This document shows positions 39,118 through 51,157 of a DNA stretch of 64,000 bases, one piece after another. The notes beneath the pieces were generated by a model. That model was given only the letters and a program-made list of their open reading frames with translations, did not search any database and was not told where the DNA came from. How positions within the stretch are numbered: position 1 is the stretch's first letter; each line of letters starts with the position of its first letter. The position numbers and the translations under genes were made by a program. Source of the stretch: Neodiprion pinetum (lineage: Eukaryota; Arthropoda; Insecta; Hymenoptera; Diprionidae); the NCBI RefSeq assembly GCF_021155775.2, contig NC_060234.1:40669026-40733025 (forward strand), read 5' to 3'.

Positions 39118-39307
39118 CTAGATATGTCTGCCTGTGTGCGATTTGCGCATTTGTATATTTACATGTCCATTCTTTTTTATGCTTTTCGTGAAAATCAATT
39201 TCAAGCTCCAGAATTTTTTTTCATTGTCAGCCTTAGCAACTCTTAAAAAACAATGTATGTGCGTCAAAGTAAATTGAATAAAAGATTGTTGCTTGATCAA
39301 GAGTCTC

Positions 39308-39709
39308 GGTAGGCCAGGAATAAAAAAAAAGACCGGAAATATCTATCGATAAAAGGATCAGAATATCGATTTTCAAAACTGCGAAAATCTGATTCAGAAA
39401 ATTTAAAAATGCAAAAAGTACAAGTATAAAAAATTGTAAATGTAGAAAGTCGAAATTAAAAAAAAAAATACAGAAGGATCAAAACGTAGAGCAGCAAAAT
39501 CGAGAATCTATATACAATTCTATATTATCGAGAGGAATGCTAACGATTCTACACTTCGGCATTCTACGTTCTGACCTTTGTATCCGTTAACTTCTCCATA
39601 GTTCGAATTTCAACATTACTAAATTCTATAAACAAAGTTATCGCTTCTTTAAAAATTCGATATTGTGGCCCTTAAATTTTTTGATCTTTCTATATTTTTA
39701 CCCCCACCC
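39308..39709 (+). mobile_element. foldback element 1 (long imperfect inverted repeat)
   Basis: The left half is purine-rich with GAAA words; the right half is its rough reverse complement and ends TTTTTACCCCCACCC. Arm matches seen by eye include AAGGATCAGAATATCGATTT (39353-39372) against the reverse complement of AAAAATTCGATATTGTGGCC (39651-39670), and an inner pair around AACGTAGA (39484-39491) and TCTACGTT (39563-39570). GTCTC flanks both ends (39303-39307 and 39710-39714), a possible target duplication. No coding capacity. Confidence 0.6.
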
Positions 39710-40263
39710 GTCTCAGCGAAGTCTCGAGTATATACCTCAGATAAGATTCTTGTAAACAATAAGTAAAAATAGCCTGCAGCCCTTTCTGCACTCGGAATGT
39801 AATTCTGGATGATACGCCGAATCACGATCCAACAGACACGTAACTCCTCTTCGAAGCCTCGAATTACCTCCGTTGGCCAAAACCGGCCGAATCTGTAACT
39901 TCCGACATTATCCAAATCCGGGCTTGCGGGCTTTCTTCCTTCGTTCCCAACGGCGAGCCTGCAGCGATGAACAACCCGAAAATCAAGCACTGACGATAAT
40001 TGCGCTAAATCCACACCGCATTAACTTCGCTTCCGTTGCTCTCGACTCGCAGCAATATCCGCCGAACTCTACACCGAACAGACTGTTTATGCTGGTCGTA
40101 TTTAATTGGCGCACTCATTGTTAGCGGTTTGTATTTCATAGATCTGTAGATACGTAATACGGAAAACCGTTTCCCAGGTACTTTAACCACCTACTCAATT
40201 ACACAGAATTCCACAGATCGATTGTTGAACGAAAAATTGATCGCCATTCGTCAAACTTGTGTG

Positions 40264-40657
40264 GACTGAGAGAAATTTTTATTTCCGGTTACCGCTCAGT
40301 CCTTTATATCTATTTTCATTTTTTACCACAATCGAAAAATATAGTTCTAGGTTGAAAATGAAAATTAGTTTTCTGGCTGTTACCGGAAAGTCTGGACATA
40401 TTTTCTTGTAACTGTTACGAGAATTTGATGCTTTTGCAAGACTAAATTGACGTTGAAGCCTTATTTAACTAAAAAAGTAGAGTAAACCTCAGAAACTGAT
40501 TTTGCGTTGCAATTACCAAAAAAGGATCGACGATAGCGCAAAATGGTTACGCGTACCTCGTTTTTCGTAATTCCAACGATATTCAAACAGTTTTTTCAAT
40601 AATACCTGTTTTACTGAATTTTTCTAGTTACTATAACAAATGAAAATTTTCTCAGTG
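40264..40657 (-). mobile_element. MITE copy E, near full length
   Basis: Reverse-oriented copy starting GACTGAGAGAAATTTTTATT (first base changed) and ending GAAAATTTTCTCAGTG beside TA. About 40 internal bases present in the other copies are missing after GGAAAGTCTGG (about 40385-40395). Confidence 0.8.
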
Positions 40658-42834
40658 TAATGCTGCAGAATTTATATTTTTTTTTAGCCTCAGACGGTAA
40701 TTCGTACATGATATTGAGAGTTAAACGACAAGTGCAAAACGAGAAGCGGAAACGATTCTACGGAAAATCGTCATCTTACAATCGTACAATCCGAGTAGTT
40801 TCGTCTTATTCGGTCGCTCTTCTGCTGCAGTGCAGCGAGTTTTGCGAAGCTTGTGTCAGCATGAAAACTGAAAATGTTCCACCGTGACGTATTATGCGTA
40901 ATATGGAAGACCGTGTGATTATGGGGAGATATGTTACCTTAATTACCTTAATTTCAAGTACCGAGAAATGTAGCTTCCGATGCCACCTGACGATGACAGA
41001 ATCGCAGATCGTGACCAAAACTCGTCACTTAATTCGGAATACTCGTGCTTTTCAGAGCAATTTAGAGTGTGAGGGCAAAGGTTGACGGTCCTTAAGAAAA
41101 TGGAATGGAGAATAAATTATCCAGCAGTATCGACCGTCAGAGAAGCTCGACGATACCGGCGTGGTGTAAACTATAAATAAAGAATTCTTCGTCTGTTGGA
41201 CGATAAGAGCTGGGCTTCAGATAAGTCCAGTTTTACAGTTGAGTAAACCTGAGTTATTTACGAGCTTAGCTTACAATCGTAAGTATCCTAACATTTTTGT
41301 GGGAGTATAATGTATTTCTTTGAGTCAACGTCTGGAAGTCGAGTCATTGAATAACGATCGATCATGTTTAACTCGAAACGAATTCCAGGATGAATTTTTG
41401 TGTTCCGTATTCTTTTTTCATCCAAACTTTTTTACGCCGCTAACAACGCGTAACTAAAATTCCCGGACAAGCTTCAATACCGAATACGGGCTGCAGGTAT
41501 CAAGTTTCAGAGGGAAAACTGCATAACACGAATTACGGGGCTTGCAGAGAGTTGTTAGGGAATTCCGCAGATAATATACCTGGTGAATTTCCCCACACAC
41601 CGCGATACGCATTTTGTAATTAAATGAATATTCGTTCTATTATTGTAACGCGAGAGGCATGGATATTATTTTATCCTCGTCGAAAATAAAGTTGAATATC
41701 ATGAAACTACAGCAGCGAGTAAAACGCAAACTGAAAACAAAACGAACATTGACGATGGTTATTTTTTACAGAGAATGCGAAACAGATTCGCTGCAGTAAT
41801 AATTATAATTTATACCAGAAATAAAACGCAACGTTTCTAATGTAAAGACTACTTCGTTATTCCGCTGAATTAACGAGGCAGTGGAAATGTGTTTAAAAAA
41901 AGCTCGATGAAAAACAAGCAAGAGTATTTAGAAAAATTGAACAACGGTTGAACTTGAGAAAATTTATGCATTTCAGGATTTTAATTAATAATTTTATTGC
42001 ACAATCGGCCGATAGTAATTATCGCGCTTACGAATTTGCGCCGGTGAGCTTAAACGGTTAATCTGACGCTGTTTGAATTTCGAACACACGAGTAGATTCG
42101 ACAGATTTCTAAGGGAATGTGATTGTGAATCCGTCCGGATCCAGTCTACCGTATATTCGTGCCGACGTACTCGGCTAAATGCGCGCCCGATTTTCGGAAG
42201 GGTTCGAATATCAATGAACATCGAGTCGGTTAAATTGGTCCTGCCTATTGAACCGACGATGTATCATACAGGCCTGGATTACGAGAGTAGGTAAACCCTT
42301 TGCGAATCACCAGCTACATCGCGTATTCGAATAAGAAACGAACGTCGCGTTTCTGAATCAAGGAATAGAAAGAACCGATCGTCGATTGTTGAAAAACATT
42401 GCAAAAGTCGCATAGTCAAAATCGAAAAGCATGGAAGGAAAGAGAAGATTTCTGGGACATTTCAAGTGAATCTTTTGTTCGGAGTAGAAGCTCCGAGAGC
42501 CCTGCGTGGACCGACTAATAAATGATATCTGACCACCCCGGGGCACAGCTTTTATCCGTCCTAATGAGTCGAGGACAAATTTATAAGGAGGAGATAGGAT
42601 CGAGAGCGTGGCCATAGTATCAATCGACGGACATTAATCTTCGATAAACGGGGTCTACGTGATTTAGGGCTCGACTTTGGTGCCGATCGAGCACGGTTCG
42701 GAAATTTCAGAACCTTGGTTCACGCGGAGAAAGAAGCTGAAAACGTAAAGAACTACGCCACACGATTAAAATAATCGATTGATGGATTAGTCAAAAAAAC
42801 AAAAAAAAAGAAAAAGAAAGAAACAAAGAAACAG
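40658..42834. other. non-coding stretch
   Basis: Unique AT-rich DNA with short A/T tracts. Open frames of 60-85 codons lack protein-like composition or splice context. Confidence 0.55.
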
Positions 42835-43006
42835 ATTAATTACAAGAGCTGATTAATTGATTGATAGGAAAAATAATCAACTGAAAAAGCTGATTAAACG
42901 TTTTATCAAGATAACAAATTACCGAATGAGATGATTCGCGACGATCGATGTATTGGAAAAACAGTCGATTCGAAGAACTGATTAATCGATTAATCGAACA
43001 TCCCTG
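42835..43006. repeat. degenerate ATTAATCGATTAATCG word cluster
   Basis: Variants of GATTAATTGATTGAT, GCTGATTAAACG and ATTAATCGATTAATCGAACA recur over about 170 bases, following an A-rich tract (42793-42832). It resembles the block at 47547-47633. Confidence 0.45.
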
Positions 43007-44790
43007 CATGTAATACAACTCTGGATTTTAGAGGAAGGATCAATTATACTCGTAGACAATTTTCATTCGTCGCGAATGAACGTCATCGAGTAAATCTATT
43101 GAGATACTTGAATTCAAGTTTCTAGTTGAAAGGCAATCGCTTTGTAGGAAAATTAACCAAACGTAACTTCATTATATGACAACCGTTGCATCCTGACGAC
43201 GACCAACTTCCCAGTTTACAGATCATGTTGAAGTTAGTAACGGTTCGTGTTTAGGGAAAACCGGAATTATTTGAAATTCGATGAACTGTAATAAAACAAA
43301 ACATGCTCGTATTTTAAAATCTTAGTTCCTTGAACGTCATTGTAAAAATAAGTAAATAGTTATATTTACACGAACTTCAATCTCGTGTTTTTAGCTCGTT
43401 TCGGTTTGTGTAACAAATTTTGATACGAATATGACCAGGTTTGTTATTGTAAAACTTGATTCGCTGTGTGAAAAGTAGGAGAGTCACTATTGCAATTTTA
43501 AAATATTACCCAGTAGTTTCGATGCTTGATTTTTCAGTCAAGAATCCATCAAAGAATCTCGTTCATACGCGATTGGGGATGAAAAATCTTCTTCATCGTG
43601 AGTAAAAACTCTGACGAAGAAGAAAAACTAAAATTATCTATACTGGATTGAAATGTATTTTCCTACAATCACAAGTACCTGATACTTTTTTTATTCCACT
43701 CATTATCGACGATGAACAAAAATCTGCCCACGAATTTTTGCGCAAAGTAATTTTCTAAAACATCCCTTATATTCAAATAACTATATTTGATGGAAAACAG
43801 TAGTTTCCAGAAAAATCTGTTCGACATTTGTTCACCGAATATTTTAGAAAAATTATACACGTAAAGTTTTGTCGGGATATTCACTCCACGAAACTTCACA
43901 TGCAGCGAATAGAGCAGTGCAAAATCCTAACAAAACCAGTGAAAATACAACATTCGTAAAAACGTACGAGAGCTTCTCGTTTCGTCTGCCGGCTTGGCGG
44001 GTGGATATTTTTGAATTCTTTTTGTTCTCGATTCTATTCCAATTTTTGTAATTTTAATTTTTTTTTTTTTTTTATTATTACTCTCTCTTTCTCCAACCAC
44101 CGCCTGCGGTGAAACAATAAACCCTCGATTCGGGAAGCAATTCTTTTCTTCCCTTTTTTATACCGTTCGCAATGTGTATTTACCCTCTCTGCCCGTCAGG
44201 AATATATGCATGCAGGGCAACGTTCGTCCGAAACGACATTAATCCGCTCATTCGCTCACACATTCGCTCTTCGCTCTGCCGGAAATACTTCTTCACGCAG
44301 ATACGGGCCAAAATACGACGGCAAGATTATTTATTATTGATAAATTTCTTTTTTTTAAACGTATCAAAGAATTTCCTAACACGCATCGCGGATTAAAAAA
44401 CTGCAATATGTTTCCACGTTATTATATTTGTTAAAATACGACAACATTCTTTACTCCTGTACCATCTACACCGAGTATTTTTATTTTTTTTTTATTTTTC
44501 AAATTACCGATTATACCGATTTTTGTATCTAGTAGTTGAACGGAATTGCAAAAAAAAAAAAATTAAAAATATCTGGCATTCAAGCAGAAACATTTATCCG
44601 CAGATCAATTATTTCTACTCAAAATCACCGTGCCCCGATTTTATATGGTGTGACATGTAGCGGTTTTGAGAATAACTGACGTGAATCGATGCTACAATCT
44701 TGAGATTTGAGGGATAAATAACGGTCTCAGCTTAGCAATTAGAGATATTCAATAAATCGCGGATTTCGCAGGCGAAATACGAGGTATATA

Positions 44791-44793
<3 letters not shown>
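43007..44793. other. non-coding stretch
   Basis: AT-rich, with T-tracts at about 44058-44073 and 44485-44493 and an A-tract at about 44550-44560. No gene was recognised. Confidence 0.55.

Positions 44794-44830
<37 letters not shown>
44794..44830. repeat. (AT)n microsatellite
   Basis: Uninterrupted AT dinucleotides, about 18 units, preceded by a shorter TATATA run. Confidence 0.9.
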
Positions 44831-44835
<5 letters not shown>

Positions 44836-44895
44836 TGGTACAACGCACAGTAGAAGAACTGGGTGAACGAGAAGAGCCGAAGGCAGAAAAGATGA

Positions 44896-44910
44896 GGGGG
44901 GGGGGGGGGG
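44896..44910 (+). repeat. poly(G) run of 15
   Basis: Fifteen G in a row, 65 bases from the (AT)n tract. Likely length-polymorphic. Confidence 0.85.
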
Positions 44911-47199
44911 TGAACGGCGCGCCGATTAGTTTTAAAACTTTAGTTTCAATCCAGTTTTTCCCATTACGTTCATCCCCCGTAAAGCCGAGAGCTAAGAGGA
45001 GTTTTCGACCGAAAAATCAACCTGCGATTCGGTGAGGTAGGTTCGAACTTGTTGTACGATAGGTGAAATTGTAATATATAAGACAAAGCGCGGAAAAGTT
45101 GCGAATGTTTGTGCAGAATAGAAACAGCAGAATTTGAGAATCAGAAATTGGACAATGTCGATGAGTTTCGATTGATCGGAAAAGTTTAATAGTTTGTATC
45201 TTGGAGGATAATTACAATAAATGTATTTAATGATTCGTTTGTTAATTGTATTCATGGAAAAATTTAAATGAGGTTGAAGGGATTTTTGAAAATTTGTTTT
45301 ATTTGTTCAACTTTTTGTTCTTGGCGGAGGTAATATAACGTAGTGAATATCAATCTTGATGACAGGAAAATTCCGAACGTCAGTCAAATAATCGGTGAAT
45401 TCTTCTTGCGTTATTTGACACGCGGACTAAGAAGAGATTCGGGGAAAATAATGCCCGAGGAAAAACTTTGGGTGAGAAAAGTTTTCGGTAAGCATAGCAA
45501 TAAAGTGATTTCGTGGTGAATTTTTTATAGCTTACAGACGTTATAAGAATTCTTTTTCTGATATGTATTAACACTCAAAAGAATGCATAAAAAATGTGTT
45601 GGACCTGACTAAAAGAAAATCTTACGAAGAGAAAAGTTTCGCCATACTTTTCAATATTCCAATATCGTGTTTACCTGAACGCGTATTGTTCAGTTGGATA
45701 AATTTATATCGAACGCAATCAATTTTTTATTGATTTGATCAAACGATTCGTTTGACGATGAACGGTAGCGTATTTGATTGAATAAGAACCATGGGTAAAT
45801 ATTTTTTTCCATGTCTGATGAACCGACGAATTTCTTCTTCTATTTTTATTGAGTTTATTTTGCGTCCGATCACGCAAACAAATTTGACAATTCAATCGAA
45901 TCGAAGTATGTAAAAATTTCATTCGCGGCTGATTGCGAGTGAAAGAATTTCGCCGTTTCTAATGATCAACGTATCAGAAGCTTGTTCAAATTGTTAAAAA
46001 AATGTTCAATTTTTGCTGTTCATCGCTCATCACTCAACATTACGCGTACAATTGTTCTGCGTATCTTTAAAACTTTACTGATTGCGAGCACGAGAAATGA
46101 GACACGTAGGCGATAAATGCTTACCGATTTTTTACTGCGTCCGCATCTCTGCCAGCCATCGATTACAAGTCTTCATCCACATGTTGCGGCAGGATGAACG
46201 GAGTCCGTTGCAGCTATTACAAATCGCAATTGATGCTGTATAAATATTACATAAATCGATGCAACAAACACCCGAACTAACAAACTTCCCGCACTATCCA
46301 AATAAAACTGTATAATAGGTGTTAATATTATACCTACAATAAATAACGAAACTTAAAAACTTGTGTTATATGTTCGATTGATATTTTTTTTTTTTTTTTT
46401 TTAGATAATAATTTTCAATTACGAATACATTGTATAATTATAAATCAGGTAGGAATGAATTATTCAATAAATTTATTAATTTATCAACATGAAATTCGAT
46501 TACGGTTATTGAATTATCGATTAGTGTATTATTTAAATTTGCGTAATTGTATATAACTATATCGCAAATAATACATCATCATCACACGACAATCACTAAT
46601 TATTAAAACGTGCAATAGACTGTATTATTATTACACCTTTGTTTAAACAATGTACGACGTATGCGTACATCGATTCATTTAATTCAACATGCAAATGCGT
46701 GTGGAATAAATTTTAGGGTTTGTGTGAAAAATTCTGCTTTCCGATTCAATGTATCATATATATACATACATTTTTTCAAAACATTCAAAAACTGTAAAAG
46801 GTGAAAAAAAAAAAAAAAAATGAGGTACGTTCAAAAAATTTCAACTTCGACAATCGTTCGTTATTAATACGATTTTGACCCCCGATATTCTATCTCTCCT
46901 CAAATTCCACAAGTTCAAATATACGTTCCGATATTTCAGAACGATTCAGGTGAAATTTAGAGCAACGAAACATCGACTAAAACTAAAGAATAAAAAACAT
47001 TCTCAACAAAAATAAGCTTCGATTTTCAAAATCAAAAATAAAAAAAAAAATAAAAAAGCAATTTTCCTCAAGTTCCCGATCTTCCGATACTCCGTCTCCC
47101 TGACGATACAATAAAAAATCAAATACAGTTCCAAACGAACCGAGCGAACGTTAATATCGGCGAAAAATCCGGTTCCTCGTAAGTTTTGGTTTGAGGGGT
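44911..47199. other. non-coding stretch
   Basis: Strongly AT-rich, with a T-tract at about 46385-46403, an A-tract at about 46805-46820 and A/T runs near 47035-47060. Nothing coding was recognised. Confidence 0.55.
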
Positions 47200-47530
47200 T
47201 GTTTCGAGGAGTCGGGTGACGGCGGCGATAATTCGGGAATCAGCCAACCTGTCAATCGCGACCCGAAGCACGTTGCACAATGCCGGTAAATTCGGGGTTC
47301 GCGGGTCCAACGCGATCGTCGAGATGCGCACGTTCCGGCGTCTGCGCGTGGACTGGACTCCCGTTGCGCGCCTCAAATTCCCCCGACACATGCGGCTCCC
47401 CCACCCCCACCCCCGACCTTCCACCCCCTTCGCCCCCACCCCTCGTTTTCCGACTTCTTCTCGGTTTTCTCTCTCGTTTGGCTCCGCGGGTTCGACTTCT
47501 CCGGATTTCCGACTCAGCGACGGCCGCTAA
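47200..47530. other. CpG/GC-rich block with C-tract
   Basis: Much richer in CpG than its AT-rich surroundings, with words such as CGGCGGCG, CGCGACCCG and GCGATCGTCGAG. It contains a C-tract at 47398-47444 with repeated CCCCCACCCCC-type runs, a strong G-quadruplex pattern on the minus strand. Three overlapping open frames of about 95-106 codons on both strands reflect the GC content. It could be a promoter or first-exon island, but no TATA or initiator stands out. Confidence 0.4.
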
Positions 47531-47546
47531 TTGCAAGCTAAAAACA

Positions 47547-47633
47547 ATAATCGATGCATCGATTAATCGGGTCGAAAAAATAATCGATTGGGATTAGATC
47601 GAATCGGTAAAAATTAATCGATTAATCGATTAT
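47547..47633. repeat. ATTAATCGATT word cluster
   Basis: AATAATCGATGCATCGATTA followed by further AATCGATT and ATTAATCGATTAATCGATTA words. Highly self-complementary and related in wording to 42835-43006. Confidence 0.55.
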
Positions 47634-49545
47634 TTCGTATTTTTTTGAAACCGTGCAGTTGAAACGAAAATTTCGTAACTTTCGGTACGTGATCTTAACG
47701 GCGGTAAAGTTGTTTGATAATTTATAGTTTCGTTGAAAATATTCTTTCAATTTCAGGTGAAAATATTCGTTTATCTTTAGCTTGTTACAACAAATGGGTA
47801 CTTGGTAAGTTAGACTATGATAATTGTTGATACTTTAATCGTATGAATTGATATTGCATCGCGTCGTTCATGGTAGTGATAAAACAAAAACCGATTTTGA
47901 GAAAAAATAATCGACTAGTTTTGGTCATTCTCAGTTTCCGATATATCCGGGTGTAAGCGGGCAGGCAGGTTGCTGGTTGATACCTGAAACGTGGGGCAGC
48001 ATGAAACCGCAAAATTTAATAATTCAAATACGGTAATACGACGTGATTAATTGATTATCAATAATTATGCGGGTGAGGATTGTAATCTGAGTTTAATCGC
48101 GAAATTAAATGTTCCGAAATTTGTACTGATCAATGCTGTTTGTTGCACGCTAGTTTTGGGAATGAAATTTCGATTTAAGAACAATTTTTGCAGCAATTTT
48201 TCACGCGTTGCAAAATACGGAAAATTTCATTGCGGTTTTTCTTGTTGCCGAATTCACAAAACTTGTAACGTAGCAACGTCACGATTCGAACTTTTCGCGT
48301 ATGGTCGAAAAATCAGCGACATCAATCGAGAATCAGAATTTCTGAAACTTGTTACAATTTATCGGTAACCAGCACATTTTCTAACATTATTGCAACGTCG
48401 TTGACGTTGTGGTTGTAAAAACGTACGGTACCTACGTATAATTTTGAGAAAACTAAGAACGAGCAATATGAAAACAAAAAATATATCAGTTACTACATTT
48501 TCCTCGGTAAAACGCGATTCAAGAATAAACGCATTAGCTCAAACACCGGCGTCCGTTTACGATCTGTTTTCAAATATAATATACATTTTTAAAAGCATTT
48601 CACCCAGTTCTCAGACGACGACCATCGGCTGCAACGTCGTCCCAAATCCTGTGCGAGTCATTTCAGCCACACGTGAATATTCACACGCATAGTTTTCACG
48701 AGCTTGACACATATTTACGTAACGTGCCCGACTTCAGGGTTTCCCAAAAGTTGAAACGAGATTTTAGCCGGTCAAAAACCGGAGCTCAGATATAATTGAT
48801 ACGAGAGGGATAGAAAATTATGGTTGAACGATAAAAGTTTCTTTCCTCTTATAATCCAGAGCAAAAAATACGTATCAAACCACCCGTCCGTGATGGGAAG
48901 TGGTTGTCTCCCGAATTTCTATCTTCCACTGTATTTTATTACGGTTATTTATTTATTTGGTTCGTTACGATAAGTCTTGCCAATTTATCTTAATATGAAT
49001 TGGTGATTTGTTTAAGATGTTTCCTTTTTAGTTTTGTGAATTTCTGAAATCTCCAGCCGGTTAAATCCCGGTCTTTGGTTATCCGGAAGACTTTTCCTTT
49101 TAGATAAACCAAAGTTGCCGGAATCTCTCTGATGAACTTTTACAACAGAGGTGGAACGACTTAAATCGAATAATGAATTTCAATAAACTTTTCTCAGTGC
49201 ACTTGACGATACCAGCGATATGAAATTCGTAAATGACTCTACTTATTATTCGCAAAACGTCTCAATTTCTCCAAGATCTTTTACCGAATCCCTTCTCCTC
49301 CCTTTTCACAACAATCCCGTGAAAAGAGCGTCGTTTATTAAGCTAGAACTTATTTTCTGTCAATCAAACATTCACAAACAACTATAAATTAACTTGGAAC
49401 TAATTTACAAACTATAAACCAATGAACAAGCCTTTCCCACACACGTCTAACATACTCAAACAATCTGCTGAACAGAATTTCAGTTTAACTTCACTCTCAA
49501 CTATCATTTTTACGTCAGTGTATATCTGTTGTTGCTATTATTTTG
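47634..49545. other. non-coding stretch
   Basis: AT-rich unique DNA. A CTTTTCTCAGTG word at 49188-49199 resembles a MITE end, but no family sequence adjoins it. A 105-codon frame at 48051-48368 has no ATG start and no recognised domain. Confidence 0.55.
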
Positions 49546-49570
49546 TCTTCTTCTTCTTCTTCTTCTTCTT
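49546..49570. repeat. (TTC)n microsatellite
   Basis: About eight TTC units. Confidence 0.9.
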
Positions 49571-49731
49571 TAAGCTTGTTGTATCGATACTGCTCGTTCG
49601 GTTATTTCTTGACTTCCGCAGGGGATTTCAGCTTTTAATTCCGATGCTCCCAAGGAGGAAGGAACGGATTAAAACGAAGGCGAGATCGTAGCAGGTACCT
49701 TCATTTACCGCTCCTCGTCGAGAGGCACAGC

Positions 49732-49974
49732 ATGGCGGCCATGGCATGGTTTCCGACTGTTTCGCGCGTTGCGGTCGGCCGGCCCCCGTTTCTTATGGGG
49801 CCGCATCATGTGTTTTGCCCCGACACACATCTGCAGGCCTCTTGTTCCTGCTCCACGTGTGCGAGCCGGGCGCCTGCGGATCGGGAGGAAAAAGAGTGTG
49901 GAAAAAAAAAAACATCACACTCTAAAAACCTCGAGCTGCTTAGCCGCCTCGTGTTCCAAAACCACGGGAATTAG
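49732..49974 (+). CDS. candidate 80-codon ORF, unknown
   Basis: ATGGCGGCCATGG gives two in-frame ATGs in favourable start context, in a GC-richer patch. The 80-residue product starts MAAMAWFPTVSRVAVGRP, has a Cys/Ser cluster (SCSCSTCAS) and ends with a Lys/Glu-rich segment over an A-tract. No domain, signal peptide or splice site is recognised. The start context is the best reason to list it; it may be a 5' exon, an upstream ORF or chance. Confidence 0.2.
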   Translation: MAAMAWFPTVSRVAVGRPPFLMGPHHVFCPDTHLQASCSCSTCASRAPADREEKECGKKKTSHSKNLELLSRLVFQNHGN

Positions 49975-50095
49975 CTCCGCACCGAAATAATTTCTTTTCA
50001 TTCAACCGGTTTTTTCAATGTGGTTTTGCGTCTCTTATTCGTAGCGCCGTTCACGTTTTCTCTATTCGTGTCTAGTCGAGGACGTTTAAAAATGC

Positions 50096-50650
50096 GGTGG
50101 GTTTGAGATTCCGAATTTGAAAAGTTCCGATAGCGCCAAATTTCGAATTCTTGAGTCGTGATACTGGAATTTTTACACTTTGACGAAACATCCAAGATTC
50201 GAATGATCCGAAAGCTGACGCTCAAAGTTCCGAAAGTGCGAAAATGAGAAAATCTGAAACATCGAAATTCCCAATGATCGAAGAACTTCGGTTCTGTCAA
50301 TTTCTGACTCGGTGAAATTTCACCAACTTTGATCTTTGTTTGTTTCGGATTTTTCATATTTTTACGTTCAGAATCCTGGACATTCTGATTTTCGGTTTAC
50401 CTGAGTTTTCACATCCACTCGTTGAGTAAACTACTTTGTGTGAGTATATTTTACTTTTCGGAACTTTGCTCTATCGTAACTTGAATTTTTTGAATCTTGC
50501 GCTACGAAACTTTGAGCCATCGGGTTTCCAACCGTTCGAAACTCTGTTGTTTCTCCAAAGTTTGATTTCTTCGCTTCAAGTTTGGCCAAAAAATAATTCG
50601 GATTTAGGCGCTTTCGTAATTTTTAAAATTCGGAACTTCAACCCCACTCC
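50096..50650 (+). mobile_element. foldback element 2 (long imperfect inverted repeat)
   Basis: The left end GGTGGGTTTGAGATTCCGAA pairs with the right end, whose reverse complement begins GGAGTGGGGTTGAAGTTCCG. The match continues inwards for about 60 bases through ATTCCGAATTT...GCGCC (left) and GGCGC...AAATTCGGAAC (right). Further in, the arms are strings of degenerate CGAAA words (left) and TTTCG words (right), switching polarity near 50290. The right end is C-rich (ACCCCACTCC). Flanks AAAAATGC and AAGAATCC are only loosely alike. No coding capacity. Confidence 0.65.
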
Positions 50651-51157
50651 CTAAGAATCCACGCCACAAACCAGGTTCCAAAATTTCTTTCCAAAGTTAG
50701 ACGTTCTCGTCGAAAATGATTGAAAGCATGGATTTGACCTGAATCCGTTCGGTGTTCGCAGATGTCTAAAAAGTTCTATTTCGATAAAATTTCGACTCTA
50801 TTTATGGGATCGATTACTTGACACGTGACCGGAATTCTCGAGGTCGGTCAAGGTGCTGACTCAATGGTGGATTTGGGGGCCTTCATTCAGCAGCTCGTCT
50901 CCTGCACAGACCCAACCATTCATTCACTAACACATAAGCGATGGGTTTACACGCACGGCTTGGACTCCGACTACACACGCAAATCCACAGAAATGAAGAA
51001 TCAGCTGGTTCATCCGAATGTTAAAGGGAATCAAGGTGAACGGAAATAGTAGCTAAACAAACAATTAACACATCAACGCTTTGTTACATAAAAAATATAC
51101 GGACTTGTGAAAAAGCAGTGATGCAATAATAATTATTAGCTGCATATTTTGTTCCTA
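50651..51157. other. non-coding spacer
   Basis: Unique DNA between a foldback element and a MITE. No gene was seen. Confidence 0.55.

Noticed and set aside
45715..45770. Possible third copy of the 18.4/24.2-kb repeat (TTGATTTGATCAAACGATTCG)
   Set aside because: Similarity is limited to about 25 bases around AAACGATTCG and does not extend convincingly.
49188..49199. CTTTTCTCAGTG resembling a MITE terminus
   Set aside because: No family sequence on its left and no TA on its right, so probably chance.
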